Shown here: positions 30,056-38,932 of the stretch, in pieces | How positions within the stretch are numbered: the stretch's first letter is position 1 | How the letters are laid out: the number at the start of each line of letters is the position of its first letter | DNA from: Candidatus Kuenenia stuttgartensis | Lineage (GTDB): Bacteria > Planctomycetota > Planctomycetia > Pirellulales > UBA1268 | NCBI GenBank assembly: GCA_945877135.1 | Contig: CAMCQY010000008.1 | Location: 1-54,987 of the forward strand | DNA: 54,987 bases | Reading direction: 5' to 3' | Notes under the pieces: generated by a model | Seen by the model: only the letters and a program-made list of their open reading frames with translations | Databases searched by the model: none | Told to the model about the DNA's origin: nothing | Made by a program: the position numbers and the translations under genes

Positions 30056-31162
30056 TCACTCGCGGCCGAGCAGGAAGAACGTCCGCATCACGCCCTTGCC
30101 CTTCACCGGCACCTCGCCGCGGTCGGCGAAGCGGAATCGGTCGGCCAGCAGCAGTCGCGTCGCCTCCGAGACGTGGATCCGCGACGGTTCGCCGTGGGAT
30201 TCCATCCGGCTGGCGAGGTTGACCGTGTCGCCCCACAGGTCGTACGTGAACTTGTGCCGCCCGATGACACCCGCAACGACCGGCCCCGAGTGGATGCCGA
30301 TCCGGACTTCGAGCCCCAGACTGCGGTTGGTCATGACGTCGCGGAAAGCCTCCTGCATTCCGATCGCCATGGCCGCCACCGCGTCGGCGTGATCGGACCT
30401 GGGTACCGGCAGTCCGGACACGGCCATGTAAGCGTCGCCGATGGTCTTGATTTTCTCGACCCCGTGGATGGAGGCGAGGTGGTCGAACGCGGAGAAGATT
30501 TCATCGAGCAGGCCGACCAGATGCTGGGCGTCGGTGTGCTGGGAAAATTCGGTGAATCCCTTGAGATCGGCAAAGAGGACGGTGACCTCCGGGAAGCTGT
30601 CCGCGATCGTCGATTCGCCGTTTTTGAGCCGGTCAGCAATTTTTTCCGGCAAGATGTTGCGGAGCAGTCGCTCCGACTTTTCCCGCTCAAGTTCCAGGTC
30701 GGCGAGCGAACGCTCCAGCGCCGCGAAGGCTGCGTTGCGCTCCAGCAGTCGTCGGTATGCGTCGGAATGGACGCGAATGCGGGCGATGAGTTCGACCCGA
30801 TCAGGCAGTTTGACGAGGTAATCGTTTGCCCCCGCTTCGAGCAGCCGCGCCTTGATCACGGGTTCTTCCTGGGCGGAGAGCATGATGACCGGCACATCGG
30901 CTGTCGCTGGCAGGCCGCGAAACTGTCGAACCATTTCGAGCCCGTCGATGCCGGGCATGACGAGGTCTTGAAGGATCACAGTTGGATGGAAGGCCTCGGC
31001 CGCCGCCAGGGCCGCGGTGGACTCCTGGCAGAACTCGAAGACGATGTCCGGCTGGCCTGAGAGCAGGCGACGGACTGCAGCGCCGATCATCGCCTGATCA
31101 TCGATGAGCAGCACGCGATGCTCGGATGGTGCAAGAGATGACGGAATGGCGGGGTCAACCAT
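30056..31162 (-). CDS. Receiver domain-class III adenylate cyclase
   Basis: A response regulator with a cyclase as its output, 368 residues. The receiver domain has D21/D22, phospho-acceptor D66 (ILQDLVMPG) and K118. A coiled coil at about 140-170 links to a class III cyclase domain. That domain has metal-binding D199 (LFADLKGF) and D243 (TIGDAYM), adenine-selecting K239 and D308 (YDLWGD), and the transition-state pair N315/R319. All catalytic residues needed for a homodimer are present, so cAMP synthesis is the best prediction. No cognate kinase is adjacent; the PAS kinase 2.6 kb away is a candidate. The 5' side carries a five-unit tandem repeat. Confidence 0.93.
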   Translation of the reverse strand: MVDPAIPSSLAPSEHRVLLIDDQAMIGAAVRRLLSGQPDIVFEFCQESTAALAAAEAFHPTVILQDLVMPGIDGLEMVRQFRGLPATADVPVIMLSAQEEPVIKARLLEAGANDYLVKLPDRVELIARIRVHSDAYRRLLERNAAFAALERSLADLELEREKSERLLRNILPEKIADRLKNGESTIADSFPEVTVLFADLKGFTEFSQHTDAQHLVGLLDEIFSAFDHLASIHGVEKIKTIGDAYMAVSGLPVPRSDHADAVAAMAIGMQEAFRDVMTNRSLGLEVRIGIHSGPVVAGVIGRHKFTYDLWGDTVNLASRMESHGEPSRIHVSEATRLLLADRFRFADRGEVPVKGKGVMRTFFLLGRE

Positions 31163-31205
31163 GCTTCGACGCCGTCCCGAAATTCAAACCATCCGGTCCC
31201 ACGCT

Positions 31206-31382
31206 GTGCAAGGCAAGCCCCCGGCGCGTGAGGTTATGCAAGGCAAGCTCCCCGGCGCGTGAGGTTATGCAAGGCAAGCCCCCCGGCGCGTGAGGTCTAA
31301 GTTGGCCGGCGCTTGAGTTCATGCAAGGCAAGCCCCCCGGCGCGTGAGGTTATGCAAGGCAAGCCGCCCGGCGCGTGAGGGA
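31206..31382. repeat. Five-unit tandem repeat of about 31 bp
   Basis: Units begin ATGCAAGGCAAGCC and end CGGCGCGTGAGG: 31206-31235, 31236-31266, 31267-31297, 31321-31351 and 31352-31382. Only one to three bases differ between them. A degenerate spacer (GGCCGGCGCTTGAG) sits between units three and four. The units are contiguous, with no unique spacers, so this is not a CRISPR array. The array lies downstream of tRNA-Gln and upstream of the cyclase gene. Confidence 0.9.
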
Positions 31383-31388
31383 TAAAAA

Positions 31389-31459
31389 CTGGGGAACTAG
31401 GATTCGAACCTAGACTAACTGGTTCAGAGCCAGTCGTGCTACCGTTACACCATTCCCCA
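31389..31459 (-). tRNA. tRNA-Gln (anticodon CUG)
   Basis: Reading leftward, the acceptor arms TGGGGAA and TTCCCCA pair over seven bases. The anticodon stem ACTGG/CCAGT encloses loop CTCTGAA, giving anticodon CTG (Gln, codon CAG). The T-arm has GGTTCGAATCC. The discriminator is G, as expected for Gln. CCA is not encoded, and a short T-run follows the 3' end. Confidence 0.95.
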
Positions 31460-31471
31460 CCGGAGGGGTCC

Positions 31472-31535
31472 CTGTCGGCCGGCCACTCTGCCGCGACACG
31501 GATCGGAACGATCCGTGTATGCTGTCGGCCGGCCA
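31472..31535. promoter_or_regulatory. 10-bp perfect palindrome between two 14-bp direct repeats
   Basis: CTGTCGGCCGGCCA occurs at 31472-31485 and 31522-31535. Between them ACACGGATCG (31496-31505) and CGATCCGTGT (31509-31518) form a perfect 10-bp inverted repeat with loop GAA. The region is upstream of both tRNA-Gln (leftward) and the FHA-GAF-phosphatase gene (rightward). An operator or other regulatory element is a fair guess. Confidence 0.5.
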
Positions 31536-31599
31536 ACGGTGGTAAAGATTACTCGGCGGGCTTGAGGCTGGCAATTCCGAGTGCCGCTTCCCGTGGGCT

Positions 31600-33390
31600 G
31601 TGCACCAGAGCGAGCAGGCCGTGGCGTTTCTCGAACTGAAATCTGGATCCCGCAGTGGCGAACGCGTGTCGCTCCGCGAGGGTAGGGTCGTCATTGGCCG
31701 CCATCCGGCCTGCGATATCGTGATTGATGCCTCGGCCGTGAGCCGCCAGCACGCGGCCATCACGATCCACAACGGCCACGCGACCATCGAAGACCTTCGC
31801 AGCCGCAACGGCACTCTCTACAACGGCCGGCCACTCTCCGCACCACACCGGCTTGCGGAAGGCGACCAAATTCAAATCTGCGAACAGCTGTTGGTGTTCG
31901 TCTCTGGCGACCGCCCTGCGCGGGCCAATCAGGCGCCTGGTGCGAGCTCGATTTTTGGGTCGCAGACCTCGCTGCTCGACGAGGTCGTCGATGGGGCTGA
32001 TCACGATTCCATCATCGTCTCGCAGTTGGCCATCAGCGAGCCGGCGGGCGATGTGGAGATCGGGGAGCACGCGGAGGCCAAACTGCGGGCTGTCATCGGG
32101 CTCAACCGAGCCATCGGCTCCTCGCTCTCCCTCGACGAGGTGTTGCCACGGCTGCTCGACGGATTGTTCCAGGTGTTTCCTCGCGCCGAGCGGGGCTTCG
32201 TGCTGCTGAGCGATGCCTCTTCGCGACGGCTCCTGCTGCGGGCCAGGAAGATCCGAGGTAGCGCCCAGGGGGGGCCCCTCCGGCTCAGTCTTTCCCTGAT
32301 CGACCGGGTGGTGCAGTCGCGGCGGGCGATCCTTTCGGCCGACGCCGCCGCAGACAGCCGGTTCAATGCCAGCGAGAGCATCGTGGACTGCCGGATTCGC
32401 TCGGTGATGTGCGTGCCGTTTCTGGGAGTGGACGGGCATGTGCTTGGTGTGATTCACGTCGATTCACGCGACGTGCTCAACGGCTTTGATCAGTCCGACC
32501 TGGTGGTGCTGGCCGGGATCGCCGGCCAGGCGGCGCAGGCGGTGGAGCAGGCGGTGGCCCACGACCGCCGCGTGCAGCAGGAGCAGATCAAGCGGGATCT
32601 CGAACTGGCCCACCGCGTGCAGCAGGGGCTGCTGCCGACCAAGCCACCCGAGATCGAAGGCTACGAGGTGTTCGACTTCTACGAACCGGCGCAGCATGTG
32701 GGGGGCGATTTTTTTGCCTATGTGCCGCTGTCGGAGGGCCGGATGGCGTTCGTGCTGGCCGACGTCTCCGGAAAAGGGGTCTCGGCGGCGCTCGTGATGG
32801 CCGCGCTCTCGGCCGACGTCCGCTACTGCCTCGCCAGTGAGCGGGATCTCGCCAAGGCCGTGTCGCTCATCAACGAGAGTTTCCTTCGCGGTGGCTGGGA
32901 CGATCGGTTCGCGAGCATGGTGGTCGCTGTACTCGATCCGCAAACGCACCATGTCACGCTGGTCAGCGCGGGCCATCTGCCCGTGTTCCTCCGCGAGGCG
33001 TCGGGACGAGTCCAAATGGTCGGCACCGACCTAGGCTGCCTGCCGCTCGGCCTCGATGCCACCCGCGGGTACGAGGCCTGTGAACTCGATCTCGCCGCCG
33101 GCAGCACGCTCGTCTTTTACACCGACGGCATCAGCGAGGCGATGGATCACGAACAGCGGCTTTACGGTCTGGAACGGCTGGAGAAGGTGCTGACGGAACG
33201 GGGCGGCGGGGCGGGCGAATTGGGCCGTCGGCTGCTGGCGGACGTGGAGCGGCACGCTGCCGGTCAGATCCGCAGCGACGACATGTGCCTGATGTGCGTT
33301 GGTCGTCTTCCGACGACCGGGGGACCGGCAGAGTCTGCCCAGAGTCCGAGAGCCGTCCGAGGCAGGTCCTCCGTGAAGCCCGAGGCCTGA
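31600..33390 (+). CDS. FHA-GAF-PP2C (SpoIIE-type) serine phosphatase
   Basis: Signalling phosphatase of 596 residues. An N-terminal FHA domain (VVIGRHPACDIVI, SRQHAAI, RSRNGTLYNG) binds phosphothreonine peptides. A GAF domain follows at about residues 150-320. The C-terminal SpoIIE/PP2C domain has the metal-binding aspartates in VGGDFFAY, LADVSGKG and YTDGISEA, and the final SDDMCLMCV. The family dephosphorylates anti-anti-sigma factors or similar partners, so it may act in a partner-switching or Ser/Thr-kinase pathway; no such partner is adjacent. The start is a GTG at 31600 (a second GTG is six codons later); no ATG fits before the FHA domain. Confidence 0.92.
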   Translation: MHQSEQAVAFLELKSGSRSGERVSLREGRVVIGRHPACDIVIDASAVSRQHAAITIHNGHATIEDLRSRNGTLYNGRPLSAPHRLAEGDQIQICEQLLVFVSGDRPARANQAPGASSIFGSQTSLLDEVVDGADHDSIIVSQLAISEPAGDVEIGEHAEAKLRAVIGLNRAIGSSLSLDEVLPRLLDGLFQVFPRAERGFVLLSDASSRRLLLRARKIRGSAQGGPLRLSLSLIDRVVQSRRAILSADAAADSRFNASESIVDCRIRSVMCVPFLGVDGHVLGVIHVDSRDVLNGFDQSDLVVLAGIAGQAAQAVEQAVAHDRRVQQEQIKRDLELAHRVQQGLLPTKPPEIEGYEVFDFYEPAQHVGGDFFAYVPLSEGRMAFVLADVSGKGVSAALVMAALSADVRYCLASERDLAKAVSLINESFLRGGWDDRFASMVVAVLDPQTHHVTLVSAGHLPVFLREASGRVQMVGTDLGCLPLGLDATRGYEACELDLAAGSTLVFYTDGISEAMDHEQRLYGLERLEKVLTERGGGAGELGRRLLADVERHAAGQIRSDDMCLMCVGRLPTTGGPAESAQSPRAVRGRSSVKPEA

Positions 33391-33492
33391 GCATCCGATA
33401 CCACTGTCATACGCGGTGCGGCCCGAGTGGCTGACTGCCGCGGCGACGTTTCGGGTGTTCGCGATTCCGGGTGAGCGAGGGGGGAGTTGACC

Positions 33493-33768
33493 ATGAGCTT
33501 TTTTCAGTGGCTGCGGGAAGGTGTCCGGCAGGCGGTCGTGCTGGGGTTGGCCGACGCCGTGGAGGATGTTGGCACGCGGAACCAAGGGGACGACCTGGGG
33601 CCGGCCCTGGCCCAATCGCTCCGCGAACGGCTCACCATCCACCGGGATGCGCCGCAGGAACCGACGGTGCTTGAGTCGAAGGCCTCGCCGATCGGCGCCA
33701 CCTCGGGCCGCCGCCGTCTTGGTCGTTCGCTGGAGCACGCCCGCGACGGGATTCGCAAGGCCGCTTGA
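33493..33768 (+). CDS. Small protein of unknown function
   Basis: A 91-residue protein that I do not recognise. It begins MSFFQWLREGVRQAVVLGLADAVEDV (given in part), an amphipathic helical stretch without a real membrane segment, and ends in a basic tail (SGRRRLGRSLEHARDGIRKA). GGGGAG lies at the right distance before the ATG. It follows the FHA-GAF-phosphatase by about 100 bp on the same strand and could be co-transcribed. It ends 20 bp before the convergent kinase stop. Confidence 0.65.
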   Translation: MSFFQWLREGVRQAVVLGLADAVEDVGTRNQGDDLGPALAQSLRERLTIHRDAPQEPTVLESKASPIGATSGRRRLGRSLEHARDGIRKAA

Positions 33769-33788
33769 GCGGTCGTCGTGTCTTCTGG

Positions 33789-34904
33789 TCAGTTGGCGGC
33801 CGGGATGAGACCCTTGGGCTCAATCGGCAGTGTGACAGTCACCGTCGTTCCGCGTCCCGGAAGGCTCGTGATCAGTGGCTCGCCACCGAGCAACCAGGCC
33901 CGCTGGCGGATGCCCTCGATGCCGAACCGATCCTCGTCGACCGACGTGGGATCGAAGCCAATGCCATCGTCCTGGACGACGATCCGTACGGCACCTTTGC
34001 CATGCTGTTCGAGTCGGACGCTCACGGAGCCGGCATGGGCGTGCCGGCGGACGTTCGACAACGACTCCTGCACGATGCGGAACATTGTCGTTTCCACATC
34101 TGGTGGCAGCCGTCGGGCGGGCAGACTGTGGGTGAATTCGACCCGCGGCACCTCGATGCGGGCCTCGGCTGCGAGCGTTTCGACGGCGTCGACGATTCCC
34201 AACTCGTCGAGGGCCGGTGGACGGAGGCCGCCTATCAGCCGTCTCGCCTCGTCGGCCGCCGCCCTCAGGAGCCGCAGTCCCTCGCGGAGTTCGTGGTTTT
34301 CTCCCGGGTTGCTCAGGCCATGTTCGCAGGCCTCCAGATGCATCATCGCCCCGGCAAGATACTGGGCAAGTCCGTCATGGATCTCGTAGGAGACGAGTTG
34401 CCGCTCCCGTTCCTGAATCGTAAGCAGCCGCCGCAGCACGTTTCGCTCGTGCTGCAGCGTTTGCTCCGTCGTTTTGAGTGGGAGAATGTTTTCACTGCAG
34501 ACGAGGATGGCGGCCGGGCGGTCATCGACGAACACGGGCCCCAGTCGAAGCGAGAAGTAGCTGACGCTGCCGTCGGGACGGCGCACGGTGGTCTCGGTAG
34601 TCTGCCCCCGACCCGTCGTGAATACCTCCTCGATCAACCGATAGAGTCGCTCGGTTGACTCCGGCATGGTGAAGTCGAGCATGCTGCGGCCGACGATCTG
34701 CTCGGGCGACCAGCCTTCGTCCACGCGGTTACAGAAGCGGATCGTGCCAGCGCGATCGACGACGACGATGTAATTGCTCGAGACGCTGCAGACCGCCTGC
34801 CAGAGCGAGTCGCTGTCGATCCGGGAGACGTCCGCGGTACAGACACCCTGTGAAGGGACCACCGCCGCTGTCTGCTCGGCCTTGGGACGCTTGGTGTGTG
34901 GCAT
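33789..34904 (-). CDS. PAS-domain histidine kinase, NarL/DegS type
   Basis: A 371-residue cytoplasmic kinase with no membrane helix. A PAS domain spans about residues 35-145 (YIVVVDRAGTIRFCNR, GRSMLDFTMPES). The HisKA_3 dimerisation helix follows, with H176 in YEIHDGLAQYLAGA, then an HATPase domain (IVQESLSNVRRHA, DDGIGFDP, GIEGIRQRAWLLGG). Kinases of this class normally pair with NarL/LuxR-type regulators, none of which is adjacent. It lies 30 bp downstream of uvrB on the same strand, so expression with DNA repair genes is possible. Confidence 0.93.
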   Translation of the reverse strand: MPHTKRPKAEQTAAVVPSQGVCTADVSRIDSDSLWQAVCSVSSNYIVVVDRAGTIRFCNRVDEGWSPEQIVGRSMLDFTMPESTERLYRLIEEVFTTGRGQTTETTVRRPDGSVSYFSLRLGPVFVDDRPAAILVCSENILPLKTTEQTLQHERNVLRRLLTIQERERQLVSYEIHDGLAQYLAGAMMHLEACEHGLSNPGENHELREGLRLLRAAADEARRLIGGLRPPALDELGIVDAVETLAAEARIEVPRVEFTHSLPARRLPPDVETTMFRIVQESLSNVRRHAHAGSVSVRLEQHGKGAVRIVVQDDGIGFDPTSVDEDRFGIEGIRQRAWLLGGEPLITSLPGRGTTVTVTLPIEPKGLIPAAN

Positions 34905-34934
34905 CGGATTGGCCCTCGGATGTCGGCGGGAATG

Positions 34935-37049
34935 TCAGCGTTTTGGCCGTGGGATCCGTCCCGAGAAAGAACCGCCCTTGGCGGCCCGGCCCCGGCCGCG
35001 TGGCCCGCCCTTCCCCGGCTTGGTTTTGCCGTCGCGGAGGCCGGCGATCTGGTCACGGAGCCGTGCGGCCCGCTCGAAATCAAGCTCGGCCGCCGCCTGC
35101 ATCATCTCTGCCTCGAGCTGCTCGAGCAACTCGGCCGCATGCCGCTGGGATTCCTCCCCCTGCCCCACCACCTCGAAGGCCACCGCCCGCGAAGCGGCCT
35201 CGGCTTCGATGCCGGCTCTGATCTCCTTGCGGATGGTGGTGGGAGTGATGCCGTGGGCCGCGTTGTAGGCCTCCTGCAGGGCACGGCGGCGGACCGTCTC
35301 ATCGACCGCCTGCCGCATCGATTCGGTGACGGTGTCGGCGTAGAGAATCACCCTGGCATCGACGTTGCGGGCCGACCGGCCGATGGTCTGCATCAGCGAG
35401 GTCTCGCTGCGGAGAAAACCCTCTTTGTCGGCGTCGAGGATGGCGACAAGCGCCACCTCCGGCAGGTCGAGTCCCTCGCGGAGCAGGTTCACGCCCACGA
35501 GCACGTCAAAAGCACCCTCCCGCAGCGACTGCAGCAGTTCCACCCGTTCGAAGGCGTCGAGTTCGCTGTGGAGCCATCGGCAGCGAACCTTCCGCTCCTG
35601 GAAGTAGGCCGACAGGTCCTCGGCGAGCTTCTTGGTCAGTGCCGTGACCAAGACACGGTTCCCTGCCGCCACCGTCTTCTCGATCTCACCCAAGAGATGC
35701 GTCACCTGCTGCTTGGCCGTCACGATCTCGATCAGCGGATCGAGCAGGCCGGTGGGGCGGATCACCTGCTCCACCACCTCGCCGCCGGTGCGGTCGAGTT
35801 CCCACGGTGCGGGCGTGGCCGACACGTAGACGGTCTGGTCGAGCTTTTTTTCCCACTCGTCGAACATCAGCGGACGGTTGTCGAGCGCGCAGGGGAGCCG
35901 AAAGCCGTGGTCTACGAGCGTCAGCTTCCGGCTGCGATCCCCGGCGTACATGCCGCGGACTTGCGGCACGGTGACGTGGGATTCGTCAACGAAGAAGAGA
36001 AACTCCTTCGGAAAGTAGTTGAACAGTGTTTCGGGCGTGCTCCCGGGGGGCCGCCCGCTCAGCGGCCGCGAGTAGTTTTCGATCCCGGGACAGAATCCAG
36101 CCTCCATCATCATCTCGATGTCGAACCGTGTCCGGGCCGAGAGCCGCTGCGCTTCGAGCAGCTTGCCCTGCGACTTGAGTTCTTCGAGTCTGGCCTCCAA
36201 CTCCCGCTTGATCTCCCCGACCGCCGCACGCATGCGGTCCTCCGGCATCACGAAATGGCGGGCCGGATAGAAGTAGGTTTCGTCCTTCTTCGCCGCCACC
36301 TCGCCACTGGTGGGGTGCGTGATCGCAATCGACTCGATGCAGTCGCCCCAGAATTCGACGCGGGTGGCGAGTTCGTCGTAGGGGGGCCAGATGTCGACCG
36401 TGTCGCCCCGCACCCGGAATTTCCCACGTTCAAACGCCACGTCATTCCGCTCGTACTGGATCGATATGAGCTTGTTGAGCAGGCTGTCGCGCGACAGCGT
36501 CATGCCAGTGGCCAGCCGGACGACCATCGCCCGGTAGTCGTCGGGCGAGCCGAGACCGTAGATGCACGACACGCTGGCCACCACGATCACATCCCGTCGG
36601 CTCACCAGAGCGCTCGTCGCCGCCAGCCGGAGGCGGTCGATCTCCTTGTTGATCGCGGCATCCTTCTCGATGAAAATGTCGCGTTGCGGAATATAGGCTT
36701 CAGGCTGGTAGTAGTCGTAGTAGCTGACGAAGTAGTGGACGGCGTTGTGCGGGAAGAAGTCGCGAAACTCGGCGTAGAGCTGGGCGGCCAGCGTCTTGTT
36801 GTGGGAGAGCACGAGCGTTGGTCGGCCGACCTTGGCGATCACGTTGGCCATGGTGAACGTCTTGCCGGAGCCGGTCACGCCCATCAACACCTGTGATTTC
36901 CGCCCCTCCTCGATACCGCGGACGAGCGCGTCGATGGCCGCCGGCTGGTCGCCTGCCGGCTGATAGGGGGCGACAAGTTCGAACACACCGGGCGTGAGTG
37001 TCATGGGATCTGCGTCGGGGTTGATGGGACACTCATGATCGCTCTTCAT
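34935..37049 (-). CDS. uvrB: Excinuclease ABC subunit B
   Basis: DNA damage-verifying helicase of nucleotide excision repair, 704 residues. Walker A is GVTGSGKT at 57-64. The damage-probing beta-hairpin region has YYDYYQPEAYIP. Walker B is DESHVTVPQ, and helicase motifs continue through GVNLLREGLDLPEV and QTIGRSARN. The C-terminal UVR motif (LDFERAARLRDQI) needed for UvrC contact is present, followed by a basic Gly/Arg/Lys tail. The ATG overlaps the stop of the upstream comEA-like gene (ATGA). ATG 37004 would also give a full-length protein. Confidence 0.97.
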   Translation of the reverse strand: MKSDHECPINPDADPMTLTPGVFELVAPYQPAGDQPAAIDALVRGIEEGRKSQVLMGVTGSGKTFTMANVIAKVGRPTLVLSHNKTLAAQLYAEFRDFFPHNAVHYFVSYYDYYQPEAYIPQRDIFIEKDAAINKEIDRLRLAATSALVSRRDVIVVASVSCIYGLGSPDDYRAMVVRLATGMTLSRDSLLNKLISIQYERNDVAFERGKFRVRGDTVDIWPPYDELATRVEFWGDCIESIAITHPTSGEVAAKKDETYFYPARHFVMPEDRMRAAVGEIKRELEARLEELKSQGKLLEAQRLSARTRFDIEMMMEAGFCPGIENYSRPLSGRPPGSTPETLFNYFPKEFLFFVDESHVTVPQVRGMYAGDRSRKLTLVDHGFRLPCALDNRPLMFDEWEKKLDQTVYVSATPAPWELDRTGGEVVEQVIRPTGLLDPLIEIVTAKQQVTHLLGEIEKTVAAGNRVLVTALTKKLAEDLSAYFQERKVRCRWLHSELDAFERVELLQSLREGAFDVLVGVNLLREGLDLPEVALVAILDADKEGFLRSETSLMQTIGRSARNVDARVILYADTVTESMRQAVDETVRRRALQEAYNAAHGITPTTIRKEIRAGIEAEAASRAVAFEVVGQGEESQRHAAELLEQLEAEMMQAAAELDFERAARLRDQIAGLRDGKTKPGKGGPRGRGRAAKGGSFSGRIPRPKR

Positions 37050-37462
37050 GGCTGGTGCGGGCCGGTCTTCGCCACCGTGATCGGCTGCAGGTAGGGCCGC
37101 ATCGCGGCGAGCGTGACCTGTCCGATGCCGGGCACGTCGAGCAGCCCGTCGAGCGAGGTGAACGGACCATGCTCCCGCCGGTGGTCGATGATTCTACGGG
37201 CGGTGGTGACCCCCAGTCCCGGGAGCTGCGCGAGTTCGGTTTCATCGGCCGTGTTGATGTTGACCGTGAAACCGTTGTCGGACACCGGCGGGGCGTCGTG
37301 ATGGACCAGACGTCCAGCCAGTCCGCCGGCGGCGACGAACCAGGCCACGCCGACGCCAAGGCTGCCGGCGACAAGAAAGGCGATCAACGGCTGTGATCGC
37401 GGCGGCACTACCGCGGCGGGTGTGTCGGGTGGTTCCATGGAGAGTGAGAGTCGAGGAGCCAT
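37046..37462 (-). CDS. ComEA-like helix-hairpin-helix protein
   Basis: A 138-residue protein with one membrane helix (about 26-50) followed by a C-terminal pair of helix-hairpin-helix motifs: INTADETELAQLPGLGVTTARRII and FTSLDGLLDVPGIGQVTL (each quoted in part). ComEA proteins bind incoming DNA at the outer face of the membrane during natural transformation; related short forms occur in bacteria not known to be competent. The start could be ATG 37462 or 37438; neither has a ribosome binding site. The stop overlaps the uvrB start, so the two are coupled in translation. Confidence 0.82.
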   Translation of the reverse strand: MAPRLSLSMEPPDTPAAVVPPRSQPLIAFLVAGSLGVGVAWFVAAGGLAGRLVHHDAPPVSDNGFTVNINTADETELAQLPGLGVTTARRIIDHRREHGPFTSLDGLLDVPGIGQVTLAAMRPYLQPITVAKTGPHQP

Positions 37463-37528
37463 CGATTCATGGTAGCGGCATTTGAGCCGATGCACTGTAA
37501 GATAGCCCGCTGCCCAGCAGGAGGAACC

Positions 37529-38455
37529 ATGTCGATCCAGCAGCGTGACTTTCGCCAGTCGGAATGGAATGACCATCTCGCCGATCATGTGGCGGCGCGG
37601 GCCGTCGAGTGGTTTGCCGAGGATCTTGGCCACGAGTGCGACTGGACGAGCGTGGGGCTGATCGATCGCGCGGCCCGCAGTGAGTTGGCCGTCGTGGCAC
37701 GCAGGCCGGGGGTGATCGCGGGGCTGACGGCCGCAGGGATCGTGGCCGGCGTGGCCGATGCCGGACTCGAATGGCGGCCGCTGGTGGCCGATGCCGCCGT
37801 CGTCGAGGCCGGTTCCCGGGTGGCCATGCTCGCGGGGGCTACCCGCAGCGTGCTCGCGGCCGAACGGGTGGTGCTCAACCTTCTCGGCAGGATGTCGGGC
37901 GTGGCCACCGCCACCCGCCGACTTGTGGACGCCGTGGCCGGCACCCGCTGCCGCGTCTACGACACGCGAAAAACGGTGCCGGGCTGGCGTCTGCTCGACA
38001 AATACGCGGTTCGCATGGGGGGAGGCTGGAACCACCGCATGGGGCTCTACGACGCGATCCTCATCAAAGACAACCACCTGGCGGCCCTCGGTGCCGCGGG
38101 TATTTCACCGGCTGCCGCGGTGAAGCGGGCACGATCCTTCCTGGCAGAGACCTTTCCGCCATCGCGGGCCGAGACCATGGTGGTGGAGATCGAGATCGAC
38201 GCGGTGGAAATGTTCACGCCGGTGCTCGAGGCAGGCCCCGACATCGTCCTGCTCGACAACATGAGCCCGCCGCAACTGGCTGCATGCGTGGCAGAGCGGG
38301 ATGCGATCCGGCCGGGCGTGGTGCTCGAGGCATCGGGCGGCATCCGGCTCGACACAGTGGCGGAGATCGCCCAGACCGGCGTCGATCGGGTCAGCACCGG
38401 TTGGCCGACGCATGACGCCCCATGGCTTGACGTCGCACTCGACTGGGGAGCATAA
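37529..38455 (+). CDS. nadC: Nicotinate-nucleotide pyrophosphorylase (carboxylating)
   Basis: Quinolinate phosphoribosyltransferase of de novo NAD synthesis, 308 residues. The family signatures are present: DTRKTVPGWRLLDKYAV, GGGWNHRMGLYD, IKDNHL, EIEID, LLDNMSP and EASGGIRLD. The ATG at 37529 is preceded by GCAGGAGG, one of the best Shine-Dalgarno sites in the window; the open frame starts earlier but without support. It diverges from the comEA-uvrB unit. nadA and nadB are not in the window. Confidence 0.96.
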   Translation: MSIQQRDFRQSEWNDHLADHVAARAVEWFAEDLGHECDWTSVGLIDRAARSELAVVARRPGVIAGLTAAGIVAGVADAGLEWRPLVADAAVVEAGSRVAMLAGATRSVLAAERVVLNLLGRMSGVATATRRLVDAVAGTRCRVYDTRKTVPGWRLLDKYAVRMGGGWNHRMGLYDAILIKDNHLAALGAAGISPAAAVKRARSFLAETFPPSRAETMVVEIEIDAVEMFTPVLEAGPDIVLLDNMSPPQLAACVAERDAIRPGVVLEASGGIRLDTVAEIAQTGVDRVSTGWPTHDAPWLDVALDWGA

Positions 38456-38511
38456 CTCGGCTGCCAGCAGGCAGGATGGCCATGTTTTCCGGAAGCGTGT
38501 TTTTCGTCAAT

Positions 38512-38709
38512 TCAGACGACGCCGAGCAGGCGATTTCGCTTGGTGCGGCGCTCAGCGCGGAGGCGTGCGCGACGCTTGGTCTCGCTGGGCTTCTCGAAGA
38601 ACTCCCGACGCCGCATCTCCTTTTTGATGCCGCTGCGTTCGACCAGTTTACGGAAGCGGCGAACCGCCTCCTGAATGCTTTCGCGTTCGCGAACCGTCAG
38701 TTTGACCAT
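38512..38709 (-). CDS. rpsU: 30S ribosomal protein S21
   Basis: A small basic protein of 65 residues with the S21 pattern: [22 protein letters not shown], then [19 protein letters not shown] and an Arg/Lys-rich tail (quoted in parts). The true ATG is at 38709; the frame stays open for hundreds of bases upstream, overlapping the MscS gene on the other strand, but that extension is not like any S21. S21 takes part in translation initiation. It is convergent with nadC, with 56 bases between the stops. Confidence 0.93.
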   Translation of the reverse strand: MVKLTVRERESIQEAVRRFRKLVERSGIKKEMRRREFFEKPSETKRRARLRAERRTKRNRLLGVV

Positions 38710-38932
38710 GCGTGTTCCGGATCGTCGTGGACAGGGTGAGTGAATGGCCGCGGTCAGACCCGCGGAACTCAGAAGTATAAAAATAGTCCGCCGCGGCGTC
38801 CATCCGGCCTCGGTGAGATCGCGGATTTGCAGGGAAAGTCGCGGTTTCGGGGTTTGTCGGCCGCCGCCAAACAGGGCACAATCGGCGCCGCCGAGAGCCA
38901 CAGTACGGCAGTCTGATGGAGCCACAGCACGC

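Noticed and set aside
29948-30222. Plus-strand frames over the cyclase 3' end and the repeat
   Set aside because: They are antisense to the cyclase or translated repeat, without motifs.
31206-31382. Possible CRISPR array
   Set aside because: The 31-bp units touch each other without unique spacers and no cas gene is near.
38476-38739. 87-codon plus-strand frame over rpsU
   Set aside because: It is the antisense of S21, whose 65-residue protein is clear on the minus strand.
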